A DNA stretch of 11,156 nucleotides from an uncultured Oscillospiraceae bacterium. Its GTDB lineage: Bacteria > Bacillota > Clostridia > Oscillospirales > Oscillospiraceae. Of this stretch, positions 1 through 6,170 are shown piece by piece. Positions within the stretch are counted from its first letter, which is position 1. Every line of letters begins with the position of its first letter. The stretch lies in assembly GCA_934659415.1 (NCBI GenBank), contig CAKUHW010000010.1, positions 1-11,156 on the forward strand. Reading direction: 5' to 3'. The position numbers were made by a program, and so were the translations under genes. The notes beneath the pieces are model-generated. The model worked only from the letters and a program-made list of their open reading frames with translations. It was not told the origin of the DNA and did not search any database.

Positions 1-236
1 CTGACATCCTCGGATTTCGGTTTATTGTAGTTATCGCGCTCAATAATGCCATGTTTCTGCTTTACCTGAGCAATATAAAGACTACTGACTTTCAGGCCGT
101 TTTGTTCCAGAACATAATCCTTGATTTGCCCATAGGTTGCCAGTCCTCTTTTATCCTGCACCATTTCTTCCACATCTACATCAATGTTGATATGTGTCAC
201 AGGATTTCTCAGAACTAAGAGGCATACCGTCTCGAC
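1..236. mobile_element. putative boundary of an element integrated in the 3' end of rlmD
   Basis: Bases 1-180 have 75 G or C (about 42%), while 241-300 have about 75%. The change falls close to the conserved HVETVCLL codons (216-239), and the reading frame is kept across it. This is what is expected when an integrative element enters the 3' end of a housekeeping gene and supplies a substitute C-terminus. Streptococcal elements such as Phi-m46.1 are known to use the equivalent rum gene. No integrase or second attachment site is inside the window, so the element itself would lie to the left. An old, vertically inherited tail with unusual composition is the alternative. Confidence 0.45.
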
Positions 237-1547
237 ATGGGCCGTGCGGGGGAACAGATCCACCGCCTCGGCCCGGCGGACTTCATACCCCAGGGCGGCG
301 AAGCGCCCCACGTCCCGGCCAAGGGTGGCACAGTCGCAGGAGACGTACACCACCCGGCCGGGGCCCATGCGGGCGATGGTCTCCACCACGTCGGCGGCCA
401 GCCCCTTCCGGGGCGGGTCCACCACCACCACGTCGGGCCGCAGGCCCTCCTCCTCCAGCCGGGCGGCCAGGGCGGAGGCGTCGCCGCACAGGAAGCGGGC
501 CCTGCCCTCCAGACCGCTGCGGCAGGCGTTCTCCCGGGCGTCCTCCACGGCCTGGGGCACGATCTCCACGCCGATCACCTGCCCCGCATGCCCGGCCAGG
601 GTGAGGCTGATGGTGCCGATGCCGCAGTACAGGTCGGCCACGATCTCCCGCCCGGTCAGGCCGGCAAACTCCAGTGCCCGGCCGTAGAGCACCTCGGTCT
701 GGGCGCGGTCGATCTGAAAGAAGGAGGGGACGGACAGTCGGAACACATGGCCGCAGAGGGTCTCCTCCAGCCAGTCCCGGCCCCAGAGGGTGCGAAACTC
801 CTCCCCCAGGATCACATTGGTCTTTTTCCTGTTGATGCTGAGCACCACCCCGGCCAGGCCGGGCAGGGCGGCGCGCAGGGCGGACACCAGTTCCTCCCCG
901 TGGGGCAGGGTATCGCCGTTGACCACCAGGCAGCACAGGCACTCCCCTGCCTGATTGGTGCGCAGATACAGGTGGCGCAGCAGCCCCTTTCCGGTGCTCT
1001 CCCGGTAGGCGGGCACGGAGAAGCGCTCCATCCACTCCTTCACTGTCCGGCGGGCAGCGGTGTCCTCCTCCGGCTGGAGCAGGCAGTCTTCAATGTCGAT
1101 GACCTGATGGGTGCCCCCCTGATAGTAGCCGATGGCCCCCGGGGCAATGGGGAACTGGACCTTGTTGCGGTAGCGCTCCGTGTCCGCCGCGCCGTGGATG
1201 ACCTCTACCGAGACCTCCGCACCGCCGATGCGCCGCAGAGCGTCCTCCACCCGGCGGCGCTTGGCCTCCAGCTCCTCGGCGTAGCTCATGTGGCGCAGGC
1301 GGCAGCCGCCGCAGCGGGGATAGTAGGGGCAGTCCGGCTCCCGCCGGGCGGGGGAGGGCTTCAGCAGCCGGTCTATCCGGGCCCAGGCCGCGCTGCGGCC
1401 CACGTGCTCCAGGACGATCTCCGCCTCTTCCCCCAGCAGCGCGCCCTTGACAAATACGGCCATGCCCTCCACCCGGGCCACGCCGTCCCCCTCGCTGGAG
1501 TAGCCGGTGATCACGGCCCGGCAGACCATTCCCTTGCGCAGCGCCAT
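1..1547 (-). CDS. rlmD: 23S rRNA (uracil-5-)-methyltransferase RlmD/RumA, 3' end beyond window
   Basis: RlmD family enzymes transfer a methyl group from SAM to C5 of a uracil in 23S rRNA. The frame is open from ATG at 1547 to the left edge (515 full codons, no stop). Visible parts are an N-terminal TRAM-like domain (about residues 3-62), likely [4Fe-4S] ligands C73, C79, C82 and C155, the SAM-binding stretch DLYCGIGT, and the catalytic-loop motif YVSC with C404 as the expected nucleophile. The usual C-terminal HVETVCLL is at 437-444. Most family members end soon after that motif. Here at least 71 more residues follow, encoded in DNA of about 42% GC against about 75% just upstream. The tail contains ATYGQIKDYVLEQNGLKVSS, and I recall similar tails on RlmD proteins of many Clostridia (memory, not searched). 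GAGGAAAGG lies upstream of the start, and the gene is last in the lspA-rluD-rlmD operon, 28 nt after rluD. An ORF list that requires a stop codon inside the window would miss it. Confidence 0.93.
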   Translation of the reverse strand, partial: MALRKGMVCRAVITGYSSEGDGVARVEGMAVFVKGALLGEEAEIVLEHVGRSAAWARIDRLLKPSPARREPDCPYYPRCGGCRLRHMSYAEELEAKRRRVEDALRRIGGAEVSVEVIHGAADTERYRNKVQFPIAPGAIGYYQGGTHQVIDIEDCLLQPEEDTAARRTVKEWMERFSVPAYRESTGKGLLRHLYLRTNQAGECLCCLVVNGDTLPHGEELVSALRAALPGLAGVVLSINRKKTNVILGEEFRTLWGRDWLEETLCGHVFRLSVPSFFQIDRAQTEVLYGRALEFAGLTGREIVADLYCGIGTISLTLAGHAGQVIGVEIVPQAVEDARENACRSGLEGRARFLCGDASALAARLEEEGLRPDVVVVDPPRKGLAADVVETIARMGPGRVVYVSCDCATLGRDVGRFAALGYEVRRAEAVDLFPRTAHVETVCLLVLRNPVTHINIDVDVEEMVQDKRGLATYGQIKDYVLEQNGLKVSSLYIAQVKQKHGIIERDNYNKPKSEDV

Positions 1548-1575
1548 CACAGCCCCGCCTTTCCTCAAAAATACG

Positions 1576-2490
1576 TCAGTTCAGCCCCAGTCGGTCCAGC
1601 ACGGCGGTAAACCAGCCGGGCAGCGGAGCCTCCACCGTCATCCGCTCCCCGGTGGCGGGGTGGACGAAGGTGAGCCGGGCGGCGTGCAGGCACTGCCCCG
1701 CCAGGCCCGGGAAGGGCTTTTTCGGCCCGTACACCGGATCCCCCAGCAGGGGATGGCCCGCGTGAGCCATGTGGACCCGGATCTGATGGGTGCGGCCGGT
1801 CTCCAGGCGGCAGGTGATGTGGGAATAGCCGCCGCGGCTATCCACCAGCTGCCAGTGGGTCACCGCCGGGCGGCCGTCCCCAGGGCGGCATACCGCCATG
1901 CGCTTGCGGTCCGCCGGGTGGCGGCCGATGGGGGCGTCCACCGTGCCGCTCTCCTCCCGGAAGCCCCCCAGTACCACCGCGTGGTACAGCCGGAAGAGGG
2001 AGTGATCCTCCAGCTGGGCGGACAGAGACAGGTGGGCCCGGTCGTTCTTGGCGGCGATGATCAGGCCCGAGGTGTCCCGGTCGATGCGGTGGACGATGCC
2101 CGGGCGCAGCTCCCCGTTGATGCCGGACAGGGAGGGGCCGCAGTGGTACAGCAGCGCGTTCACCAGCGTCCCGTCCGGGTGGCCGGGGGCGGGATGGACC
2201 ACCATGCCCACCGGCTTGTTCACCACAATCACATCATCGTCCTCATACACCACGTCCAGCGGGATGTCCTGGGCGACCAGCTCCACCGCCTCCGGCTGGG
2301 GCGGTGAGATGAGCAGGGTGTCCCCCGGGGCCAGGCGGGCGTTCTTCTTCAGCGGCGCGCCGTTCAGGGTGATCCGCCCCTCCTCCAGCCAGCGCTGGGC
2401 GGCGGACCTGGTGACCCCCTCCAGGGCGGCGGCCACCAGGGCGTCCGCCCGTCCGGCCTCACTGACCGTCAGCGGGAAGCTCGGCGTCAT
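1576..2490 (-). CDS. rluD: RluA/RluD-family large-subunit rRNA pseudouridine synthase
   Basis: This 304-residue protein should isomerise specific uridines in 23S rRNA to pseudouridine. An S4 RNA-binding domain spans about residues 10-62 (RWLEEGRITLNG). The catalytic domain follows with NKPVGMVVHP (91-100), the signature HRIDRDTSG (134-142; D137 is the expected catalytic aspartate), and GRTHQIRVHM further on. The length is normal for the family. The start at 2490 is supported by GGAAGGAGG six bases upstream. It overlaps the end of lspA by 32 nt, implying translational coupling. The lspA-neighbour position matches the Bacillus ylyB arrangement, so it is probably the RluD/YlyB orthologue, but the exact target uridines cannot be read from sequence. 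RluA-family membership is certain; the RluD label is likely. Confidence 0.92.
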   Translation of the reverse strand: MTPSFPLTVSEAGRADALVAAALEGVTRSAAQRWLEEGRITLNGAPLKKNARLAPGDTLLISPPQPEAVELVAQDIPLDVVYEDDDVIVVNKPVGMVVHPAPGHPDGTLVNALLYHCGPSLSGINGELRPGIVHRIDRDTSGLIIAAKNDRAHLSLSAQLEDHSLFRLYHAVVLGGFREESGTVDAPIGRHPADRKRMAVCRPGDGRPAVTHWQLVDSRGGYSHITCRLETGRTHQIRVHMAHAGHPLLGDPVYGPKKPFPGLAGQCLHAARLTFVHPATGERMTVEAPLPGWFTAVLDRLGLN

Positions 2491-2953
2491 GTCCGGCCTC
2501 CTTCCCGCCGCCCTTCCCGGAGAAGAACAGCAGATAGAGGAACAGCAGCACCGCGCCCACGGTGATGCAGCAGTCCGCCCAGTTGAACACGGCGAAGTCT
2601 ATGAACGTGGTCTTGAACATGTCGGTGACGTACTTGAAAAACAGCCGGTCGATCAGGTTGCCCACCCCGCCGGCCATGATGAGGGCGGCGGAAAAGCGGC
2701 CCAGCCGCCCGGCCAGCACACCCTTCGCCACCAGCACCGCCACCGCAGCCACAATGGCGGCGGACAACAGCGTGAGGATCCAGGTGTGCTCCTCCAGCAG
2801 GGAGAAGGCGGCTCCGGTGTTGCGGATATAGGTCAGGTCCATCACATGGGGCAGGAAGGGGACGGACTCCCCCAGGGGGATGTGGGCGCGCACCAGATAT
2901 TTGATCACCTGGTCGATCACGATCATCAGCGCGGCAAAGATCACATAAAACAA
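2459..2953 (-). CDS. lspA: lipoprotein signal peptidase (signal peptidase II)
   Basis: LspA is an integral membrane aspartyl peptidase that removes the signal peptide of prolipoproteins after lipid attachment. The 164-residue product has four hydrophobic segments and the family motifs DQVIKY, RNTGAAFSL, GGVGNLIDR and FNWADCCITVGA. The catalytic aspartates are expected in NLIDR and NWAD. I chose the TTG start at 2953 because GGAGGAG lies eight bases upstream and the predicted transcript starts near 2980. A longer frame reaching 3043 would need translation from upstream of the -10 box, and its extra residues look nothing like an LspA N-terminus. First gene of the operon with rluD and rlmD. The dctP product in this window is a likely client, since it carries a lipobox. 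Confidence 0.95.
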   Translation of the reverse strand: MFYVIFAALMIVIDQVIKYLVRAHIPLGESVPFLPHVMDLTYIRNTGAAFSLLEEHTWILTLLSAAIVAAVAVLVAKGVLAGRLGRFSAALIMAGGVGNLIDRLFFKYVTDMFKTTFIDFAVFNWADCCITVGAVLLFLYLLFFSGKGGGKEAGHDAELPADGQ

Positions 2954-2985
2954 GGCAAACGCTCCTCCGTTTTTTCGATGCGCCC

Positions 2986-2991
2986 TATTAT
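2986..2991 (+). promoter_or_regulatory. possible -10 box of murE, overlapping the divergent lspA -10
   Basis: TATTAT (five of six matches) reads on the plus strand inside the sequence CTATTATAG that also provides the lspA -10 on the other strand. No good plus-strand -35 is visible (TCCTCC at 17 bp). The leader to murE would be about 80 nt and contains a perfect 6-bp hairpin, GCGGGC 3018-3023 with GCCCGC 3030-3035. Confidence 0.35.
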
Positions 2992-3015
2992 AGCACACCT
3001 GTCCCCCGCCGTCCA
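2987..3015 (-). promoter_or_regulatory. promoter of the lspA-rluD-rlmD operon
   Basis: On the minus strand a perfect TATAAT -10 box (2987-2992) is preceded by TGc (extended -10, 2993-2995). At 17 bp spacing there is TGGACG (3010-3015), four of six matches to the -35 consensus. Transcription would start near 2980, leaving a short leader with the ribosome site and the TTG start of lspA. Confidence 0.75.
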
Positions 3016-3077
3016 GTGCGGGCGGAACGGCCCGCCGCCGCATAGGCTGGGACAGCGATGTGAGAGGAGGACTCTGT

Positions 3078-4466
3078 ATGAAGCTTTCTCAGCTGGCGGC
3101 TGCCGCCGGCCTGCCCTGCCCCGGCGAGACGGAGATCACCGGCCTGACCTGCCGCTCCGGCGAGACCGCCCCCGGGGACCTGTTCGCGGCGCTGGAGGGA
3201 TCCCGGCAGGACGGCCGCCGCTACATACCCGAGGCTCTGGCCCGGGGGGCCGCCGCCGTGCTGTGCGCCGCTCCCGCCGGGGACTGGCCCGTGCCCGTGC
3301 TCACCGCCCCCGACCCCAGGGCCGCCCTGGCCCGGATGGCGGGGGAATTTTACCGCCGCCCCGGGGAGGACATGACCCTCATCGCCGTCACCGGCACCAA
3401 GGGCAAGACCACCGTGGCCCACATGCTGCGGGACATCCTGCTGGCGGACGGCAGACAGGCGGGGATGATCGGCACCCTGGGGGCCTTTGCGGGCCGGGAG
3501 AGGCTGGCGGAGGGGACCAACACCACCCCGGAGCCCATCGCCCTGCACCGCACCCTGCGCGCCATGGCGGACGCGGGCTGCACCCACGTGGTGCTGGAGG
3601 CCTCCAGCCAGGCTATGAAGCTGCACCGCCTGGAGGGGCTCGCCTTCGGCCTGGCCCTATTTCTCAACCTGTCGCCCGACCATGTGGGCCCCGGGGAGCA
3701 CGCTGGCCTGGAGGAGTACCGCGCCTGCAAGGCCGCCCTGTTCCGCCAGTGCCGCCTTGCTCTTGGAAACGCCGATGACCCCGCCTGGCCCCAGATGGCC
3801 GCCCGGGCCCCCGCCGCCCGGGCCATTGAGCCGCTGCCCATCCGCCGGGGCCCCGGCCTGGGCGTGACGGTGGGGCCCTTTTCCCTGCCCATGCCCGGTT
3901 TTTTCAACGGGGAGAACGCCCGGGCGGCCATTGCCGCCGCCCGGGCCCTGGGGATCGGGGACGCCGCCATTGCCGTCGCTCTGGCCCGCTGCCGGGTCCC
4001 CGGCCGGTGCGAGGTGCTGCCCCTCCCCGTCCCCTTCTCCGTGGTGATCGATTACGCCCACAACGGCGCGGCCATGACCGCCCTGCTGCGCGCCCTGCGC
4101 CCCTGCGGCCGGCTCATCGCCGTGTTCGGCGCGGGGGGCGACCGCCCGCCCATGCGCCGGCATGACCTGGCCCGGGCGGCGGCCGGGGCGGCGGACTTCG
4201 CCGTGCTCACCGCCGACAATCCCCGCAGCGAGGACCCGGCGGCCATCTGCGCCCAGATCGCCGCCGCCATGCCAGACCTGCCCCATGTGATCCTCCCGGA
4301 GCGCGCCGCGGCCATCCGCTATGCCCTGGATCTGGCCGGGCCGGGGGACGTGGTGGCCCTGCTGGGCAAGGGCCACGAGACCTATATGGAGGTGGGGGGC
4401 CGCCGGGAGCCCTTCTCCGAGCGGGCCGTGGCGGAGGCGTGGTGCGCCGGGCGAAAAAATATTTGA
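3078..4466 (+). CDS. murE: MurE-family UDP-MurNAc-tripeptide synthetase (Mur ligase)
   Basis: MurE ligases add the third stem-peptide residue to UDP-MurNAc-L-Ala-D-Glu in the cytoplasm, using ATP. The 462-residue protein has the three Mur ligase domains: an N-terminal domain to about residue 100, a central ATPase domain with P-loop TGTKGKTT (105-112), and a C-terminal domain with IDYAHN and DNPRSEDP (from 380). K218 in YRACK sits where Mur ligases carry a carbamylated lysine. TKGKTT, EASSQAMKLHR and SPDHVGPGEH are features I recall from streptococcal-type MurE, not from the E. coli or Bacillus type (TNGKTT, SSH, DHLDYH). Yet DNPR is the motif associated with meso-diaminopimelate, not lysine. 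The ATG at 3078 has GAGAGGAGG seven bases upstream; an in-frame GTG at 3060 overlaps that site and is not used. No other cell-wall genes are adjacent. A second, specialised MurE paralogue is possible. Confidence 0.88.
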   Translation: MKLSQLAAAAGLPCPGETEITGLTCRSGETAPGDLFAALEGSRQDGRRYIPEALARGAAAVLCAAPAGDWPVPVLTAPDPRAALARMAGEFYRRPGEDMTLIAVTGTKGKTTVAHMLRDILLADGRQAGMIGTLGAFAGRERLAEGTNTTPEPIALHRTLRAMADAGCTHVVLEASSQAMKLHRLEGLAFGLALFLNLSPDHVGPGEHAGLEEYRACKAALFRQCRLALGNADDPAWPQMAARAPAARAIEPLPIRRGPGLGVTVGPFSLPMPGFFNGENARAAIAAARALGIGDAAIAVALARCRVPGRCEVLPLPVPFSVVIDYAHNGAAMTALLRALRPCGRLIAVFGAGGDRPPMRRHDLARAAAGAADFAVLTADNPRSEDPAAICAQIAAAMPDLPHVILPERAAAIRYALDLAGPGDVVALLGKGHETYMEVGGRREPFSERAVAEAWCAGRKNI

Positions 4467-4491
4467 ATTCCTATTGGAATTGTGGTATTTT
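4463..4491 (+). promoter_or_regulatory. promoter of the Rrf2 gene with an AT-rich operator-like dyad
   Basis: TTGAAT (4463-4468) and TATTTT (4486-4491) are spaced by 17 bp. The -35 box overlaps the murE stop codon. A perfect inverted repeat, AATTCC-TATT-GGAATT (4466-4481), fills the -35 end and spacer. Rrf2 regulators bind AT-rich dyads and often repress their own gene, so this is the best autoregulatory operator candidate in the window. The binding claim is inference. Confidence 0.6.
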
Positions 4492-4507
4492 AGAGAAGAA
4501 TAAGCGG

Positions 4508-4575
4508 GAAGCCTTCAGGACCGGCATGTTCTGCCGGGCCTTGCCTGCCCCTGCCGCAGGCTCCTTGAAGGCTTC
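4508..4575 (+). ncRNA. candidate structured leader: three-way junction upstream of the Rrf2 gene
   Basis: Three nested stems can be drawn by hand. P1 pairs GAAGCCTTCA (4508-4517) with TGAAGGCTTC (4566-4575), and extends by GGA/TCC past a single bulged T4565. P2 is CCGGCA (4521-4526) with TGCCGG (4532-4537), loop of five. P3 is GCCTGC (4543-4548) with GCAGGC (4556-4561), loop of seven. All stems are perfect; P1 abuts P2, P3 abuts P1, and only one junction strand (4538-4542) is unpaired. It lies within the predicted mRNA leader (about 4498-4608). No T-run follows, so it is not a simple terminator. A mobile palindrome or a cis-regulatory RNA are both possible; I do not recognise a known family. 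Confidence 0.5.
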
Positions 4576-4608
4576 TCCGGCTTCTATACGCAAAAGGGGG
4601 CGAAAGCC

Positions 4609-5031
4609 GTGAAGATATCCACCCGGGGGCGGTACGCCCTGCGCCTGATGATCGACCTGGCCCAGCAGGAGGACGGAAAGCCGGTGCCCCTGCGGGACGT
4701 GGCCCGGCGGCAGAATATCAGCGACAAGTACCTGGAGCAGATCGTCACTCCCCTGTCCCGGGCCGGGCTGGTGCGCTCCGTGCGTGGGGCGGGCGGCGGC
4801 TATCTGCTCACCCGGTCTCCCCGGGAGTACACCGCGGGGGACATCCTGCGCCCCCTGGAGGGGGACCTGGCGCCGGTGGAGTGCGCCACCGACGAGGAGT
4901 TCTGCCCCCACTGCGGCGACTGCACCACCGTGGAGCTGTGGCAGGAGATCTACCGGGCGGTGTCCCGGGTGGTGGACGGCGTGACCCTGGCGGACCTGGT
5001 GGAGCGCAGCGCAGGCAGGGGAAAACCCTGA
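4609..5031 (+). CDS. Rrf2-family winged-helix regulator with a cysteine cluster
   Basis: Rrf2 proteins are dimeric DNA-binding regulators, and several (IscR, NsrR, RsrR) sense iron-sulfur status, nitric oxide or redox through a bound cluster. The 140-residue product starts MKISTRGRYALRLMIDLA, has the recognition region NISDKYLEQIVTPLSRAGLV (37-56), and the wing SVRGAGGGYLL (57-67). Cysteines at 92, 99, 102 and 105 sit in the usual cluster-binding loop, but the spacing (C-x6-C-x2-C-x2-C) differs from the three-cysteine C-x5-C-x5-C of IscR. The GTG start at 4609 has AGGGGG about eight bases upstream. It has its own promoter and a structured leader. No isc, suf or cysteine genes are adjacent, so the regulon is unknown. 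Family assignment is secure; the sensed signal is inference. Confidence 0.92.
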   Translation: MKISTRGRYALRLMIDLAQQEDGKPVPLRDVARRQNISDKYLEQIVTPLSRAGLVRSVRGAGGGYLLTRSPREYTAGDILRPLEGDLAPVECATDEEFCPHCGDCTTVELWQEIYRAVSRVVDGVTLADLVERSAGRGKP

Positions 5032-5064
5032 GGGGGGTCCGCCCGCCTTTTGCCTGCCGGACAC

Positions 5065-5123
5065 GGCAAGGGCAGAGCCCTTGCCCTACGGGTGCGCAGA
5101 TACTTCAGGGCTTGCCAAGCCCT
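5065..5123. repeat. two perfect GC-rich hairpins after the Rrf2 gene
   Basis: GGCAAGGGC (5065-5073) pairs with GCCCTTGCC (5077-5085) around AGA, and AGGGCTT (5107-5113) pairs with AAGCCCT (5117-5123) around GCC. Neither is followed by a T-run, so they are poor intrinsic terminators. They abut the MITE-like repeat and look like part of a palindromic repeat cluster. They could still slow 3' exonucleases on the Rrf2 mRNA. Confidence 0.6.
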
Positions 5124-5127
5124 TGAG

Positions 5128-5256
5128 CTCCCTTGTGTAAAGGGAGCTGGCGCGAAGCGCCTGAGGGATTGTCACCATGGCGGCCCGTTTTTGGTCCGGT
5201 GACAATCCCCCCTGCCAGCGAAGGGCGCGCTGGCGTCCCCCCTTTACACAAGGGGG
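5128..5256 (+). repeat. MITE-like palindromic repeat, copy 1
   Basis: The repeat begins with the hairpin CTCCCTTGTGTAAAGGGAG (5128-5146) and ends with the matching CCCCCTTTACACAAGGGGG (5238-5256), which together form imperfect terminal inverted repeats. Inside, GGGATTGTCACC and its partner GGTGACAATCCC (core 5168-5176 with 5198-5206) enclose a 21-nt variable centre. Bases 5128-5181 are identical, in reverse complement, to 7341-7394. No coding capacity and no obvious target duplication at its edges. The leading CCTTRAG (just before 5128) is also shared by all copies. Confidence 0.8.
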
Positions 5257-5271
5257 TATAAGTCTGACGGA

Positions 5272-5304
5272 GCCCTTGCCTCTCCCAGAGGGAGAACCAA
5301 GGGC
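5272..5304. repeat. interrupted hairpin between repeat copy 1 and coaX
   Basis: GCCCTTG (5272-5278) pairs with CAAGGGC (5298-5304), and TCTCCC (5281-5286) pairs with GGGAGA (5290-5295) inside it. GAGCCCTTGCC at 5270-5280 repeats the same 11 bases found at 5075-5085, so the two copies bracket the MITE-like repeat. Confidence 0.5.
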
Positions 5305-5323
5305 CGCGCCCCGCCCGCAGCGT

Positions 5324-5351
5324 TTGCCGGGGTCCCCTCCCGGCCTAAACT
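5324..5351 (+). promoter_or_regulatory. weak candidate promoter for coaX
   Basis: TTGCCG (5324-5329) and TAAACT (5346-5351), each four of six matches, are spaced by 16 bp. Transcription would begin near 5358, almost on the ribosome site, so the fit is marginal. Read-through from the Rrf2 gene is an alternative. Confidence 0.25.
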
Positions 5352-5374
5352 TACATCGAGAGGAGTGCACAGCC

Positions 5375-6139
5375 ATGGTCCTGGCCATCGACGCGGGAAA
5401 TTCCAACATCTGCATCGGCGCATACGACGGGGCACGCCTGCTCATGCAGGCCCGGGTGCACACCGACCCGCTGCGCACCGAGGCGGAGTACGCCGTGCTC
5501 TTCCGGCAGCTTCTCGGCCTGTACCGGCTGGCCCCGGAGGACATCGAGGGGGCGGCCCTCTCCTGCGTGGTGCCCTCCCTGACGCGGGTACTCCAGGCGG
5601 CGGTGCGTATTCTGGCCCCGGTCCGGGTGCTCACGGTGGGGCCCGGTGTGCGCATGGGCATCAACCTGCGCATCGACGAGCCGGCCTCCTGCGGGGCGGA
5701 TCTGGTGTGCACCGCCGTGGGCGCGGCGGAGAAGTATCCCCTGCCCGCCGTCATCATCGACCTGGGCACCGCCACCAAGATCACCGTGGTGGATGAAAAG
5801 CGCAATTATCTGGGCGGCATGATCGCCCCGGGGGTAGAGGTCTCCCTGGGGGCCCTGTCCGCCTCCGCCGCCCTGCTGCCCTCCGTGGGCCTCGGCCGCG
5901 CCATTCAGGCCGTGGGGAAGAACACGGTGGACAGCATGGCCTCCGGCAGCGTGCTGGGCACCGCCTCCCTGATTGACGGCATGGTGGACCGCTTTCAGGA
6001 GGAGCTGGGCCCGGCAAGGACCGTCGTGGCCTGCGGCGGTCTGGCCGAAGCCATCGTCCCCCACTGCCGAAGGGAGATCGGGGTGGACCCCACCCTGCTG
6101 CTGGACGGCCTGATGGCCATCTACCGGAAAAACCGCTGA
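5375..6139 (+). CDS. coaX: type III pantothenate kinase
   Basis: CoaX phosphorylates pantothenate with ATP, the first step of coenzyme A synthesis, in the cytosol. The 254-residue length is standard. Diagnostic ASKHA-fold motifs are present: DAGNSNICIG (6-15) at the phosphate-binding loop, CGADLV (106-111) with D109 as the expected catalytic base, IDLGTATKITVVD (128-140), and GGMIAPG. The usual GADR reads GADL here, a change I believe occurs in other Firmicutes. I chose ATG 5375 because GAGAGGAG lies nine bases upstream and the protein starts directly at the family's first beta strand. The frame stays open upstream to 5177, but that part is translated from repeat DNA. Type III enzymes are typically not feedback-inhibited by CoA. 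Ends 32 bp before a shared terminator. Confidence 0.95.
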   Translation: MVLAIDAGNSNICIGAYDGARLLMQARVHTDPLRTEAEYAVLFRQLLGLYRLAPEDIEGAALSCVVPSLTRVLQAAVRILAPVRVLTVGPGVRMGINLRIDEPASCGADLVCTAVGAAEKYPLPAVIIDLGTATKITVVDEKRNYLGGMIAPGVEVSLGALSASAALLPSVGLGRAIQAVGKNTVDSMASGSVLGTASLIDGMVDRFQEELGPARTVVACGGLAEAIVPHCRREIGVDPTLLLDGLMAIYRKNR

Positions 6140-6170
6140 GTCTTCCTCCGCCTTTGCCCCATAAAAAGCG

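Noticed and set aside
237..1610. Long plus-strand open frame opposite rlmD
   Set aside because: It is rich in Gly, Gln, His and Ala, a typical antisense shadow of a GC-rich gene, and has no family motif. The minus-strand frame is unmistakably RlmD.
2954..3043. N-terminal extension of lspA
   Set aside because: It would start upstream of the predicted promoter and adds residues unlike any LspA; the TTG at 2953 has a good ribosome site.
5065..5085. Hairpin after the Rrf2 gene as a terminator
   Set aside because: The stem is strong, but no T-run follows on either strand.
5128..5256. CRISPR array or integron site
   Set aside because: There is one inverted-repeat unit here, with no regularly spaced direct repeats and no cas or integrase genes.
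5177..5374. N-terminal extension of coaX
   Set aside because: The added residues are translated from repeat DNA, and the internal ATG at 5375 has a ribosome site and begins at the family's first conserved strand.
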